A stretch of 54,155 nucleotides of DNA from an uncultured Oscillospiraceae bacterium (GCA_910588105.1 CAJUQD010000016.1:1-54155); one strand, 5' to 3'; shown: positions 31,654-39,905, counted from the stretch's first letter. Notes: generated from the letters alone by a model not told the origin. Made by a program: numbers and translations.

Positions 31654-32937
31654 TCAGCGCTGGTACTCAAATTCCAAATTATACAGGCACACCACGTCCC
31701 CGTCCTCAATGCCCAGCTCCTCCAGCTGCCGGTACACCCCCGCGTCCCGCAGCTTGCGCTCGAACCAGTTTCGGCTCTCGTAGTCGCCAAAGTTCACGTT
31801 GGCCATGAGCTGGCGCAGCCAGGGCCCGTCCACCAGCCAGGCGCCGTCCTCGTCCCGCTGGATATCCAAGGACTCCGAGGTATCTACCTCGGGGGGCCGC
31901 TCCACGTAGGTAGGCTCGTAGACGATGACGGGGGGGAGACTGGACAGCTCCCGTGCGGCGGCGTACATCAGCTCCTTCGCGCCCTGGTGGGTGGCGGCGG
32001 ACAGCTCAAACAGGGGGCAGCCCTTGGCCTCCACATGCCGGCGCAGCTTTTCAAGCAGCGACTGGTCCTCCATAATGTCCACCTTATTAGCCGCCACGAT
32101 CATCCGCCGCGACGCCAGCTCGGGCGACCAGCGCTGGAGCTCCTCACAGATGGCGTCGAAGTCGGCCATCGGATCCCGCCCCTCGCTGCCGGACACGTCC
32201 ACCACGTGGATGAGCAGGCGGCAGCGATCCACATGGCGCAAGAAGTCGTGCCCCAGCCCCGCGCCGTCCGCCGCCCCCTCGATGATACCGGGGATGTCGG
32301 CCAGTACGAAGGACGAGCCCTCGTCCACCGCCACCACGCCCAGGTTGGGGGAGAGGGTGGTGAAATGGTAGTTGGCGATTTTAGGCTGGGCCCGGGTGAC
32401 CACGCTGAGCAGGGTGGACTTGCCCACATTGGGGAAGCCCACCAGCCCCACGTCCGCCAGCAGCTTCAGCTCCAGGAGCACCTCCCGGACCTGCCCGGGC
32501 AGCCCTGCCTTGGCGAACCGGGGGCACTGGCGGGTGGGGGTGGCGAAGTGCTGGTTTCCCCAGCCGCCGTTGCCCCCCCTTGCCAGCACAAAGTCCTCCT
32601 GGCCGGACATGTCGCAGATGATCTCCTTTGTCTCCAGGTCGCGCACCACCGTGCCCCTGGGGACGCGGATCACCAGGTCGGCCCCGTCCTTGCCGGAGCA
32701 CCGCTTGCCCTGGCCGTCCTTCCCGTTCTCGGCGGTGTATTTGCGTTTGTAGCGAAAGTCCATCAGGGTGGACATGTGGGGGTCCACCCGCAGGATGATG
32801 TCGCCGCCGCGCCCGCCGTCCCCGCCGTCGGGGCCGCCGGCGGCCACGTACTTCTCCCGGTGGAAGGCCACCGCGCCGCCGCCGCCGGTGCCCGCCCGGA
32901 CGGTGATCCGGGCAGTGTCGATGAATTGATTGGCCAT
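31654..32937 (-). CDS. obgE: Obg family GTPase
   Basis: A 427-residue ribosome-assembly and stress GTPase. The N-terminal glycine-rich Obg fold (about 1-158) begins MANQFIDTARITVRAGTGGGG. The G domain follows: G1 GFPNVGKSTLL, G3 DIPGIIEGA, G4 NKVD, G5 SAA. The C-terminal OCT domain (about 355-427) is present, as in Bacillus and clostridial Obg proteins. ATG at 32937 has AGGAGG upstream. It lies downstream of rplU-prp-rpmA, the typical neighbourhood, but a flavodoxin and a small membrane protein are inserted between. Confidence 0.96.
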   Translation of the reverse strand: MANQFIDTARITVRAGTGGGGAVAFHREKYVAAGGPDGGDGGRGGDIILRVDPHMSTLMDFRYKRKYTAENGKDGQGKRCSGKDGADLVIRVPRGTVVRDLETKEIICDMSGQEDFVLARGGNGGWGNQHFATPTRQCPRFAKAGLPGQVREVLLELKLLADVGLVGFPNVGKSTLLSVVTRAQPKIANYHFTTLSPNLGVVAVDEGSSFVLADIPGIIEGAADGAGLGHDFLRHVDRCRLLIHVVDVSGSEGRDPMADFDAICEELQRWSPELASRRMIVAANKVDIMEDQSLLEKLRRHVEAKGCPLFELSAATHQGAKELMYAAARELSSLPPVIVYEPTYVERPPEVDTSESLDIQRDEDGAWLVDGPWLRQLMANVNFGDYESRNWFERKLRDAGVYRQLEELGIEDGDVVCLYNLEFEYQR

Positions 32938-32962
32938 AAGGGCCTCCTTTTGTTGTGAAAAA

Positions 32963-33400
32963 TTACTTGCACAGCCCCTCAAAGAAGCGCCGGGCGTTTT
33001 CCAAATCGGTCTCGTCGGGGTGGCCCTTCCCGGTCCCGCCTATCAGCTTGAACGGCCCAAAGGTGTTGAAGCCCCGGCATCCGAACTCCCCGGCGACCAC
33101 GGCGGATTTCTCCTTGACCGCCGCCGCGATGGATTTGGCGGTACCCAGCCCCGCGCTGGTATAGAGAAAGAACACCCGCTTTCCCTGGGGCAGGCTGCCT
33201 TTCACAAAATTCAGCACATCCGGGTGAAAGCTTCCGCCGTAGATGCCGGAGGCAAGGCCGATAAGGTCATATTGCCCCAAATCGGCCTGTTTTTGCGCCC
33301 CGGCGTCGATAAGAGCCACGTCATGGCCCCGGGCGATGGCGTCCACCACCTTTTTGGTGTTGCCGTGATGGCTGGAATGGTAAACAATGACGGTTTTCAT
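32963..33400 (-). CDS. Flavodoxin-domain protein
   Basis: A 145-residue flavodoxin-like FMN-binding protein. The phosphate loop is YHSSHHGNTKKVVDAIA (about 7-23). LASGIYGGSFHPDVL holds the second FMN loop, and VFFLYTSAGLG the third strand. It is a likely low-potential electron carrier, or a flavodoxin-domain protein of the type found with radical-SAM or reductase systems. It sits 25 bases from obgE and could be co-transcribed with it. The redox partner cannot be read from the sequence. Confidence 0.87.
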   Translation of the reverse strand: MKTVIVYHSSHHGNTKKVVDAIARGHDVALIDAGAQKQADLGQYDLIGLASGIYGGSFHPDVLNFVKGSLPQGKRVFFLYTSAGLGTAKSIAAAVKEKSAVVAGEFGCRGFNTFGPFKLIGGTGKGHPDETDLENARRFFEGLCK

Positions 33401-33470
33401 AACAATCAGCCTCCAAATTTATCGCTGTTTTCACCGGGCTTCCACATTGCTGTTCAGCGCCGTTCCCGCC

Positions 33471-33692
33471 TTATTTGCCGTCCTTAAGCTTGGACGGGCT
33501 CACCACCAGCTCCACATCTCCCTGCAGCAGCGTGCGCAGCAGACCCGCCACGCCCAGAATCAGCGCCAGCAGGTCAAGAACAATCTGAAGGCCCCCTCCC
33601 CAGAACGTGGAGAGAAACGGGTCGAGGGCCGCTGCAAACACCAGCAGGATGCTAAACAGGATAAAAGCAATCCCTTGAACCAGCTTTTTCAT
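33471..33692 (-). CDS. Small membrane protein, unknown function
   Basis: A 73-residue protein with two predicted membrane helices (about 4-26 and 32-54), the second LQIVLDLLALILGVAGLLRTLL. The short C-terminus (GDVELVVSPSKLKDGK) is polar. ATG at 33692 is chosen because AAGGAG lies 10 bases upstream; an in-frame ATG three codons earlier is too close to that site. It stands between the flavodoxin gene and the rpmA terminator. I do not recognise the family. Confidence 0.65.
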   Translation of the reverse strand: MKKLVQGIAFILFSILLVFAAALDPFLSTFWGGGLQIVLDLLALILGVAGLLRTLLQGDVELVVSPSKLKDGK

Positions 33693-33716
33693 ATTCTGCA
33701 TACTCCTTTCTATAAA

Positions 33717-33750
33717 AAAAGCCGCAAACGGTCCCCCGTCTGCGGCCTTT
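33717..33750 (-). terminator. Terminator after rpmA
   Basis: GCCGCA-ACGG pairs with CCGT-TGCGGC (one mismatch), followed on the minus strand by a T7 run. It ends rplU-prp-rpmA. Confidence 0.85.
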
Positions 33751-33761
33751 CGTGTCGGTAC

Positions 33762-34046
33762 TTACTGGGCGATCTCCACAATAGAGACCTGCTTGCGGTC
33801 CTTGCCCAGGCGCTCGAACTTCACCTTGCCGTCCTTGAGGGCGAACAGGGTGTCGTCACTGCCCTTGCCCACGTTCACGCCGGGGTGGATATGGGTGCCC
33901 CGCTGGCGCACCAGGATGTTGCCGGCCAGCACGAACTGGCCGTCGCCGCGCTTCACGCCCAGGCGCTTGGCCTGGGAGTCGCGGCCGTTCTTGGTGGAGC
34001 CGCCGCCCTTTTTGTGGGCGAAGAACTGGATGTTGAGCTTCAGCAT
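33762..34046 (-). CDS. rpmA: 50S ribosomal protein L27 (with Prp-cleaved leader)
   Basis: A 94-residue L27, which reaches the ribosomal peptidyl-transferase centre with its N-terminus. It starts MLKLNIQFFAHKKGGGSTKN. LNIQFF before AHKKG is the Bacillota-type leader that Prp protease removes. GRDSQAKRLGVKRGDGQ and NILVRQRGTHIHPGVNVG follow. ATG at 34046 is fixed by that leader. The prp gene lies directly upstream, as expected. Confidence 0.97.
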   Translation of the reverse strand: MLKLNIQFFAHKKGGGSTKNGRDSQAKRLGVKRGDGQFVLAGNILVRQRGTHIHPGVNVGKGSDDTLFALKDGKVKFERLGKDRKQVSIVEIAQ

Positions 34047-34082
34047 AGTCGTTTCCGTCCTTTCTGTCAAAGGTTAAGGATG

Positions 34083-34430
34083 TCAGTCCTTTTCGTCTCC
34101 GTCGTCAAAATAGACGGCGAGATTTTCGGGATATTGTTCTCCCATGGCCTGGAGATAGACCAGCAGGCCCGCCAGCAGGTTCTGGCAGGTGTGCTCGTTG
34201 GCCCCGTCCAGCTTGGCGGGGAGCCTGAGGGAGATGCGGGCGTTTTTTTCGCTGGCCTTCACCGGGGCGCCCAGGCCCAGAACCTCGTTGATGGTGCACT
34301 CGGCGAGCCCCACGGCGGCGGAGACGGCGGCGCACACAATGTCCGCGCCCGCCTCTGCGTACCCGCTGTGCCCCTCCACCACGAAGCCGTCGATGCGGTT
34401 ATCCGCGCTGTGGAAGGTTACGGTGGTCAT
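34083..34430 (-). CDS. prp: Ribosomal-processing cysteine protease Prp
   Basis: A 115-residue cysteine protease of the YsxB/DUF464 family that trims the L27 N-terminus. The catalytic His lies in VVEGHSGYAEAG and the Cys in GADIVCAAVSAAVG (about 20-43). ATG at 34430 is 11 bases from the rplU end. The prp gene sits between rplU and rpmA as in other Bacillota, and the L27 leader encoded next to it contains the matching cleavage site. Confidence 0.95.
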   Translation of the reverse strand: MTTVTFHSADNRIDGFVVEGHSGYAEAGADIVCAAVSAAVGLAECTINEVLGLGAPVKASEKNARISLRLPAKLDGANEHTCQNLLAGLLVYLQAMGEQYPENLAVYFDDGDEKD

Positions 34431-34441
34431 GGCCGTCTCCC

Positions 34442-34753
34442 TCAGGCGTTGACCTTGGTGATCTCCACCTTGGTGTAGGGCTGGCGGTGGCCCTGACGGC
34501 GGCGGTAATTCTTCTTGGGCTTGTACTTGAACACCAGCACCTTTTTGCCCTTGCCGTTCTTCACCACGTTGGCGGTGACGGACGCGCCGTCCACCACGGG
34601 GGCGCCGAAGGTAGCCTTGTCGCCGTCCAGGACGGCCAGCACCTTGTCGAAGGTGACGGTTTCGCCGGCTTCCACGTTCAGCTTTTCGATGTAGAGGGTG
34701 TCGCCCTCGGCCACCTTGTACTGCTTGCCGCCGGTCTCGATGATCGCGTGCAT
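34442..34753 (-). CDS. rplU: 50S ribosomal protein L21
   Basis: A 103-residue L21 with the family start MHAIIETGGKQYKVAEGD and the C-terminal basic end KYKPKKNYRRRQGHRQPYT. ATG at 34753 follows AAAGGAGTG. First gene of rplU-prp-rpmA, with a strong promoter and a 130-base leader that contains a dispersed repeat. In Bacillota this leader often binds L21 for feedback; I cannot confirm the fold by eye. Confidence 0.97.
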   Translation of the reverse strand: MHAIIETGGKQYKVAEGDTLYIEKLNVEAGETVTFDKVLAVLDGDKATFGAPVVDGASVTANVVKNGKGKKVLVFKYKPKKNYRRRQGHRQPYTKVEITKVNA

Positions 34754-34815
34754 ATCTGCACTCCTTTCCTTTATTACGGGCTCGCTGTCGGGGGCGGGGG
34801 ATAATCCCCACTTGA

Positions 34816-34865
34816 TGTCACGCTGCGGTCCAAGCTCTCTCGCCGACCACTTCTACGCGCTTCTA
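34816..34865. repeat. Dispersed repeat, copy D
   Basis: A 50-bp unit in the transcribed leader of rplU. It starts TGTCACGCTGCG, identical to copy B, and 34826-34862 matches copy B at 30 of 37 bases. It ends ACGCGCTTCT. Confidence 0.6.
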
Positions 34866-34886
34866 CCCATTCAAAGCGGCTCAAAT

Positions 34887-34915
34887 AGTATATCAACCCA
34901 ATTTCATAAAGTCAA
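34887..34915 (-). promoter_or_regulatory. Promoter of rplU-prp-rpmA
   Basis: Minus strand: TTGACT (34910-34915), 17-nt spacer, TATACT (34887-34892). A strong sigma-A-type promoter. Confidence 0.8.
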
Positions 34916-34940
34916 GCGTTTTTCCCTCGGTTTTCGCATT

Positions 34941-36470
34941 TTATTTGCCCCGCGCCGCCAATTCCGCCTGAAAGCCGGCGGCGGCGCGCTTGGCCGCGGC
35001 CACCTTGTCCCAGCCCTCCAGATATTCCTTGGCGTATTTCGGGTTGCCCAACCGAACGATTTTCCGGTTCTCCGGGTCCACCAGCTTGGTAATCCCCCCG
35101 GCCCCCAGGGACAGTACGCTTTGCAGCTCCTCCATCATCACGATGTTGTAGGCGCACACACCCCCCGGCCTTGCCCAGCCCACGTTCTCAAAGGAGCCGG
35201 ACATGTACTTCTGCCGGTAGAGGTAATAGGGGGCGTACCCCGCCCCCCGCAAGCGCGCCGACGCCGTCTCCAGCATGTTTTCCACCGCCTCCGGGCCGCA
35301 CAGCTCCCCGCCCTCCTCGGTGAGCCGGGAGCCCTTTTTCAGCGCCAGGGTGTGAACCGTGATATTGGCCGGTTCCATGTCCAGCACCTTTTCCAGGGTG
35401 CGCCCAAAGCCCGCCAGGGTATCGGCGGGCAGCCCGGCGATGAGGTCCATATTGACCAGCCCGCCGAAATGTTCCCCGGCCAGCGCCATGGCTTCCACAA
35501 TTTCCCCGGCGGTGTGGGAACGCCCTATGGCTTGGAGCATCTGATCCTCCATGGTTTGGGGGTTGATGGAGATGCGGCGGATCCCGTGGCTTTTCAGGGT
35601 TTCCAGCTTGTCCACGGTGATGGTATCCGGTCTGCCCGCCTCCACGGTGAACTCGGCGCACCGCCCCATGGGGAGAAAGTTTTCCACAGCGGACAGGATT
35701 TTGTGGAGCTGACCCGCCGCCAGGGTGGTGGGGGTGCCGCCCCCCATATACGCGCAGGAGATGTAAACCCCCCGCTCCCGCAGCAGCGCCCCGGCCAGCT
35801 CGATTTCCCGGCACAGCCCGTCCACATAGGGCTCCACCAAGGCCAGCGAACCCCTCACATCGGCGGAAATAAAGGAGCAGTAGGCGCACCGGGTGGGGCA
35901 GAAGGGTATGCCGATATAGAGGGCCATCCCGTCCCTTGTCAGCCCCTTCTTCACGTCCAGCGCCGCCTGGGCACACTCCACTGCCAGCGCCGCCCTGGGG
36001 GCGGAGACATGGTAGTCCTCCCGGAGCTCCTTTTCCGCCTGCTTAGGGCTTTTGCCCGCCAGCATGGCCCGGGTGGGCAGCTTGACGGGCCGCACCCCGG
36101 TGAGGGACCCCCAGGGCAGCTCCCGGCCCAGCAGGGCGGTCCCCGCCTTATAAAACGCCTGCTTCAACGCGTGGGACACGGTGTGATAGACCTGCTCCTC
36201 CGGCTCGTCCAGCTTGTCCGAGGGGAAACGGGCCACGCCGTTGTGCCACCGGCCGTCCCGCAGCACCAGGGCGCTCATATTGGCGAGCTTTTCCCCCCGG
36301 TGGAGGGTGAGGACGGCGGCGTTTTGTTCCGCGTGCAGCGCCTTGGGGATGGGGGCTTCGGGGTATTCGGGCCGCTCTCCGGGGAACAGGGTGAACAGCA
36401 TCTGCTCCGCAGGATAGCGGTAGCGCCGGGCGTCCCAGGCCACATTATCCGAGGTCAGCCAGATTTTCAT
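34941..36470 (-). CDS. hemZ: Coproporphyrinogen dehydrogenase HemZ (radical SAM)
   Basis: A 509-residue radical-SAM protein of the HemN/HemZ group. An N-terminal extension of about 165 residues precedes the core, as in HemZ. The cluster motif is IPFCPTRCAYCSF (C-x3-C-x2-C). AYMGGGTPTTL and EFTVEAGRPDTIT are HemN-family signatures, and GLPADTLAGFGRTLEKVL follows. HemZ proteins convert coproporphyrinogen III or act in related anaerobic chemistry. ATG at 36470 follows the metallo-hydrolase stop by one base. With no other heme genes visible, a different radical-SAM role is possible. Confidence 0.85.
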   Translation of the reverse strand: MKIWLTSDNVAWDARRYRYPAEQMLFTLFPGERPEYPEAPIPKALHAEQNAAVLTLHRGEKLANMSALVLRDGRWHNGVARFPSDKLDEPEEQVYHTVSHALKQAFYKAGTALLGRELPWGSLTGVRPVKLPTRAMLAGKSPKQAEKELREDYHVSAPRAALAVECAQAALDVKKGLTRDGMALYIGIPFCPTRCAYCSFISADVRGSLALVEPYVDGLCREIELAGALLRERGVYISCAYMGGGTPTTLAAGQLHKILSAVENFLPMGRCAEFTVEAGRPDTITVDKLETLKSHGIRRISINPQTMEDQMLQAIGRSHTAGEIVEAMALAGEHFGGLVNMDLIAGLPADTLAGFGRTLEKVLDMEPANITVHTLALKKGSRLTEEGGELCGPEAVENMLETASARLRGAGYAPYYLYRQKYMSGSFENVGWARPGGVCAYNIVMMEELQSVLSLGAGGITKLVDPENRKIVRLGNPKYAKEYLEGWDKVAAAKRAAAGFQAELAARGK

Positions 36471-36471
36471 A

Positions 36472-37101
36472 TCAGCGCCCCATGGCCGCCCGAAGGCAGT
36501 AGTTGGACTTCCGCTCCCGCTCCAGGGTGGACTGCCCCTCGTGGCCGGGGAGCACCTGGTAATCCCCCTCCAGCTCCCCCAGCCGCTTGAGGGAACGCAT
36601 GATCTCCCCCTCGTCGCCGCCGGGCAGGTCGGTGCGGCCCATGGAGCCGGCAAACAGGGTGTCCCCGGTGAACAGCACGTTTTCCGCCCGCAGGGTGACG
36701 GAGCCGGGGGTGTGGCCGGGGGTGTCCAGCACCTCCAGCCTGATCCCGTCCACCTCCACCGTGTCCCCCTCCCGGTAGGGGGTGATATCCCCGAAGGAGC
36801 GCACGGTGGGAAAGGTTTCGCCGAACAGGCTTGTGGTATCCCCCCCGCCCAGGTCGGCGGGGTGGCAGTAGACAGGCAGGTCCGGCCACTCCTCCCGGAG
36901 GCCGGGTATGCCCAGGATGTGGTCGAAGTGGCCGTGGGTGAGCAGGACGGCCTCCGCCTCCAGCCCCTTTTCCACCAGCCACCGGGCCACCTGCTCCCCC
37001 TGGTCGCCGGGGTCCACAATGCCGCACCGATAACCGCCCTCCCGGCGGAAAATGTAGCAGTTGGTGCCGATCTGCCCCAGCCGCAGTACGCTGATCTCCA
37101 T
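36472..37101 (-). CDS. Metallo-beta-lactamase-fold hydrolase (glyoxalase II-like)
   Basis: A 209-residue MBL-fold hydrolase. The metal motif T-H-G-H-F-D-H (about 55-61) is intact. The later ligands are DTPGHTPGS, FTGDTLFAGSMGRTDLPGG and PGHEGQST. This is the small GloB-like group (YcbL/YqgX), without a separate C-terminal glutathione domain, so the substrate may be another thioester or lactone. ATG at 37101 follows AGGAGT. It is directly upstream of hemZ and likely co-transcribed, the same pairing as in other Clostridia. Confidence 0.88.
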   Translation of the reverse strand: MEISVLRLGQIGTNCYIFRREGGYRCGIVDPGDQGEQVARWLVEKGLEAEAVLLTHGHFDHILGIPGLREEWPDLPVYCHPADLGGGDTTSLFGETFPTVRSFGDITPYREGDTVEVDGIRLEVLDTPGHTPGSVTLRAENVLFTGDTLFAGSMGRTDLPGGDEGEIMRSLKRLGELEGDYQVLPGHEGQSTLERERKSNYCLRAAMGR

Positions 37102-37160
37102 CAGACCACTCCTATCCTTTTTGCCCTATCATACGATATTTTGGCCCGTTTGTAAATATA

Positions 37161-37194
37161 AAAGAGGCCCGGTGGCTTCTCACCGGGCCTCTTT
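37161..37194 (-). terminator. Terminator after the protease locus
   Basis: AAAGAGGCCCGGTG pairs with CACCGGGCCTCTTT across loop GCTTCT. It ends the AT-rich minus-strand cassette. Confidence 0.85.
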
Positions 37195-37236
37195 CATGCC
37201 TTCTCGACACTTATTAACAAACGAGGGAGCTTTACT

Positions 37237-38214
37237 TTAGTTAATTAAATCATAAACATAGTTGTCCAGATAAGTATTGTAAAGAATTATACTATTACAA
37301 TTTTGTGAACCGTATTCGGCCACTACTATCCCCTCTGCTGCATATCCATAACCACTTCTGTAACTATAAATTGGAGATCCACTCTGACCATTTGTAATAT
37401 CAATATTTGTATTTACGACTGGCAAATATCGCTCACGGTTCCCTATAATCGCACCAGATGTTTGATACATTACACGGTTTTTCCAGTTGGTTACGCCCGA
37501 ATTTCGATCACCAGGATATCCCTGTGTATAATATGTTCGGTTTTGCATATCTGAGGCACTGCTAACTGGATATCTTCCCAAATGCCCAACATCTACTGTA
37601 AGAGGCGTATTCAATTCAATAATTCCCCAATCATCAAACACACCCTTTGTATTATATTCATTATTCAAGCTATCTACATAATCATGGCCTACAGCTTTCC
37701 ACCAACCCGTACGATATTCTTTATAATTTCCTCCCGATGCTCCCACATAGACCTCAATTGAATCTGCATATCCAAGACTCGGTTTATACAGCATATGTCC
37801 AGCTGTCATAACATAAGTGTCATTAATTAACCATCCAGTCCCAATATATCCTTTATTTCCTATTTCACTTCGAATCAAGCATGTGCTTAAGAAACGATCG
37901 CTCGGATTGTTCACAGGTAGTCGATTATCTTCTCCAACAATAATATGCGGAGAAGGCTCATCATCTTACGCTAACAATATACCTGATGCGGGCACAGGAT
38001 GCAATTCTTCTTGAATTTGTTCAGGAGGTGGAACATATTCAACTGCACCTGTTTCTAAGTTGTGACTATAATAGCCGTTTTTCCCGGCACTGGAAGAAAC
38101 AATCACTTCTTGTGTGTCCAAAGTGTCTGCTTTTACAGGAATAAAACATATGCAGAATAAAAATGACATCAACAACGAAGCTGCTATCCCTTTGAAAAAA
38201 GACTTCCTGTTCAC
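37237..38214 (-). pseudogene. Secreted V8-like serine protease interrupted by an in-frame TAA
   Basis: Reading from GTG at 38214 (GAGGAG upstream) gives a signal peptide (VNRKSFFKGIAASLLM... ending VKA), a propeptide, then TAA at 37966-37968 as codon 83. The same frame continues without another stop to 37237 (about 325 codons in total). The continuation starts DDEPSPHIIVGEDNR and carries the whole S1B catalytic triad: His in VMTAGHML, Asp in FDDWGIIELN, Ser in NGQSGSPIYS. GEDNR is the usual segment at the start of the mature enzyme. So one nonsense codon separates export signal from catalytic domain. A GTG at 37914 could start a cytoplasmic product but lacks a ribosome site. Clearly AT-rich; likely acquired. 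A sequencing error is possible. Confidence 0.8.
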
Positions 38215-38290
38215 TGCTATTCTCCTCTCATTTTCTATATTCCTTATACAAACTAAGTGCATCACAGAACCTATAACTCCTCTTTACTTT

Positions 38291-38749
38291 TTATTGAATA
38301 GTAATTTCACAATATCCGAGATCTTCCACATATATCCGATACACTCCAGATAAACTTAATAATCCTTTTTGGATACTATATGTCGAAACTGTTTTGTTAT
38401 GAGGTAATATTTCACACGATACTGATGGTACCGATTCTTGCTTATAGACTGTATACCATTTATCATTTTCTAAATATTCAATATAGTACTTTTCTCCATA
38501 GTATATCGGATCTACACCACAATTTTCAATGCTTAAAGCTATTTCATCATGCTCTTCCCCCACACTTAGCCTAACAAAGGACATCTTAATTTCATCATTT
38601 TCATTTCTTTCAGTTGTTTCATGCCAAATTGGAAATATTTCATGGCCTTTCTCTTCTACATTGTCATTTTCCCTTATCATAAAAACACTGCCAAGAACAA
38701 GAATTACACATATTATTCCCCCAAACAAGAAACTTTTTTTTCCCTTCAT
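38291..38749 (-). CDS. Membrane-anchored Ig-like domain protein
   Basis: A 152-residue protein with an N-terminal membrane segment (about 5-24, FLFGGIICVILVLGSVFMI) and an extracytoplasmic beta-sandwich. KMSFVRLSVGE...IALSIENCG, YGEKYYIEYLENDKWYTVY and SGVYRIYVEDLGY resemble the bacterial Ig-like domains of clostridial lipoproteins. ATG at 38749 follows GGGGGA, 13 bases after the preceding gene. Very AT-rich. It probably belongs with the protease and the secreted beta-sandwich protein. The ligand is unknown. Confidence 0.7.
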   Translation of the reverse strand: MKGKKSFLFGGIICVILVLGSVFMIRENDNVEEKGHEIFPIWHETTERNENDEIKMSFVRLSVGEEHDEIALSIENCGVDPIYYGEKYYIEYLENDKWYTVYKQESVPSVSCEILPHNKTVSTYSIQKGLLSLSGVYRIYVEDLGYCEITIQ

Positions 38750-38762
38750 CCAATTTATCCCC

Positions 38763-39225
38763 CTAATAGTTCACAAACCCAACAACAAAAACCGTATTAG
38801 AAGAATTATTCCTAACCGCCACCGCATAGCTCCCGCTCTGGCTTACCCTTATTGATTGATTGATACTGCCCCCTTCCACATTTAAAAAATAGAAGTAACC
38901 ATCAGGAGCTATTACGCCAAAGTCGACATTTGCCGACGCTGGCGAGTAGGAACAATTTATTGTGATGACCTGCCTCGCCGCTAAAGAAATTTTATCATCT
39001 GAAATATGAACCGCCTGACCCGCAACCTGATCGCTGATGGAATACGTGATTCGGGGCTGCGGGCTCCCCTCAAAACGCGCGGCCTGCGACACGTCAATTA
39101 TTTCGCGGCGCATGTCTTCCATCTGTATGGCGGATTCGCCGGACAGATTCTTTGCATCCGCCGTTGTTCCAAGCCATCCCATGGCCGCAATACACACCCA
39201 TGAACAATACAAGTCCTCTCTTCAT
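38763..39225 (-). pseudogene. Secreted beta-sandwich protein with a frameshift in its signal peptide
   Basis: AAGGAG stands nine bases before ATG at 39225, which begins MKRGLVLFM, a signal-peptide start. That frame then runs into nonsense. Removing one G from GGG at 39197-39199 (minus strand) joins it to VCIAAMGWLGTTADAKNLSGE and the long downstream frame, giving a normal signal peptide. The mature part, for example ISLAARQVITINCSYSP, FGVIAPDGYFYFL and GSYAVAVRNNSS, looks like an all-beta secreted domain. If unshifted, the only start is TTG at 39212 with no ribosome site. No family recognised. Either real decay, phase variation at a short G run, or a sequencing error. Confidence 0.6.
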
Positions 39226-39240
39226 TTGTAAAAACTCCTT

Positions 39241-39705
39241 TCAGTCTACCGGCTCCAGCGGCAGAACGCCTTTATTAGAATTATCCTGGTTTATAATATC
39301 CTTCTCCAGTTCATCCATATCAATGGGGCCCGGCGGCTGTGCGGGCACGTATTGTTCCCGGCTCAAACCAATAAAAACAATGAGCGCCACAATTACCACG
39401 GCCAAGACCGTCACGGCACTTTTTAAAATTTCACGCTTATCATGCCTTTCAACCGCCTTCTTTTCTTCTGCCCCGGCCACCGGCACGGCCAACACGGTCT
39501 GAAGCTGCGCGTTCTCATTCACCAGCGTGTCTATAGACACGTCAAGCAGCTCCCCTATCCTGACCATGTTTTCTGTGGAAGGGTTTGAGATTCCCTGCTC
39601 CCACCTGGATACGGCCTGCCGTGATACGTTCAGCTCCTCCGCCAGTTCCAGCTGGGTCATGCCGCGCCGTTTCCGCAGAAGCGACAGCTTTTCTCCAAAC
39701 CTCAT
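39241..39705 (-). CDS. Membrane-anchored XRE-family regulator
   Basis: A 154-residue protein with an N-terminal helix-turn-helix (about 1-65): KLSLLRKRRGMTQLELAEEL, then NVSRQAVSRWEQGISNPS and LLDVSIDTLVNE. A charged linker leads to one membrane helix (about 94-116, SAVTVLAVVIVALIVFIGL) and a short external tail rich in Pro, Asp and Asn. DNA binding inside and a sensor tail outside suggest one-component membrane signalling. ATG at 39705 begins the HTH. The secreted-protein gene starts 15 bases after its stop, so the regulator leads the cassette at 39.7-37.2 kb. Confidence 0.85.
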   Translation of the reverse strand: MRFGEKLSLLRKRRGMTQLELAEELNVSRQAVSRWEQGISNPSTENMVRIGELLDVSIDTLVNENAQLQTVLAVPVAGAEEKKAVERHDKREILKSAVTVLAVVIVALIVFIGLSREQYVPAQPPGPIDMDELEKDIINQDNSNKGVLPLEPVD

Positions 39706-39787
39706 AGTATCAGTCCCCCGTGTTTTTATAAACCATATCCGCTTTACATTTGCGCAATTTCCGGTTTCCCTGCCCGCATAAACGGCC

Positions 39788-39863
39788 GCAGGCTGCCCAG
39801 CGCCCATGCTTCCGCGCTGGACAGCCTGCATTCCCGGCTATGGAGGATTTCTCCACATAGCCG
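39788..39863. promoter_or_regulatory. Two strong hairpins between khpB and the XRE gene
   Basis: GCAGGCTGCCCAGCGC (39788-39803) pairs with 39814-39829 with one mismatch. A second hairpin, CGGCTATG...CATAGCCG, spans 39835-39863. No U tract follows in either direction, so they are not classic terminators. They may be processing or regulatory structures downstream of khpB. Confidence 0.45.
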
Positions 39864-39905
39864 ACTATACCGCTGTTAAATGTATCTGAATTGTGCCCTT
39901 CCTTG

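Noticed and set aside
34083..34811. A longer frame joining Prp to sequence across rplU.
   Set aside because: The first half is the out-of-frame shadow of rplU; Prp starts at 34430.
37237..37914. The protease frame from GTG at 37914 taken as an intact gene.
   Set aside because: It has no ribosome site and lacks export signal and the GEDNR region; the upstream in-frame signal peptide shows an interrupted gene.
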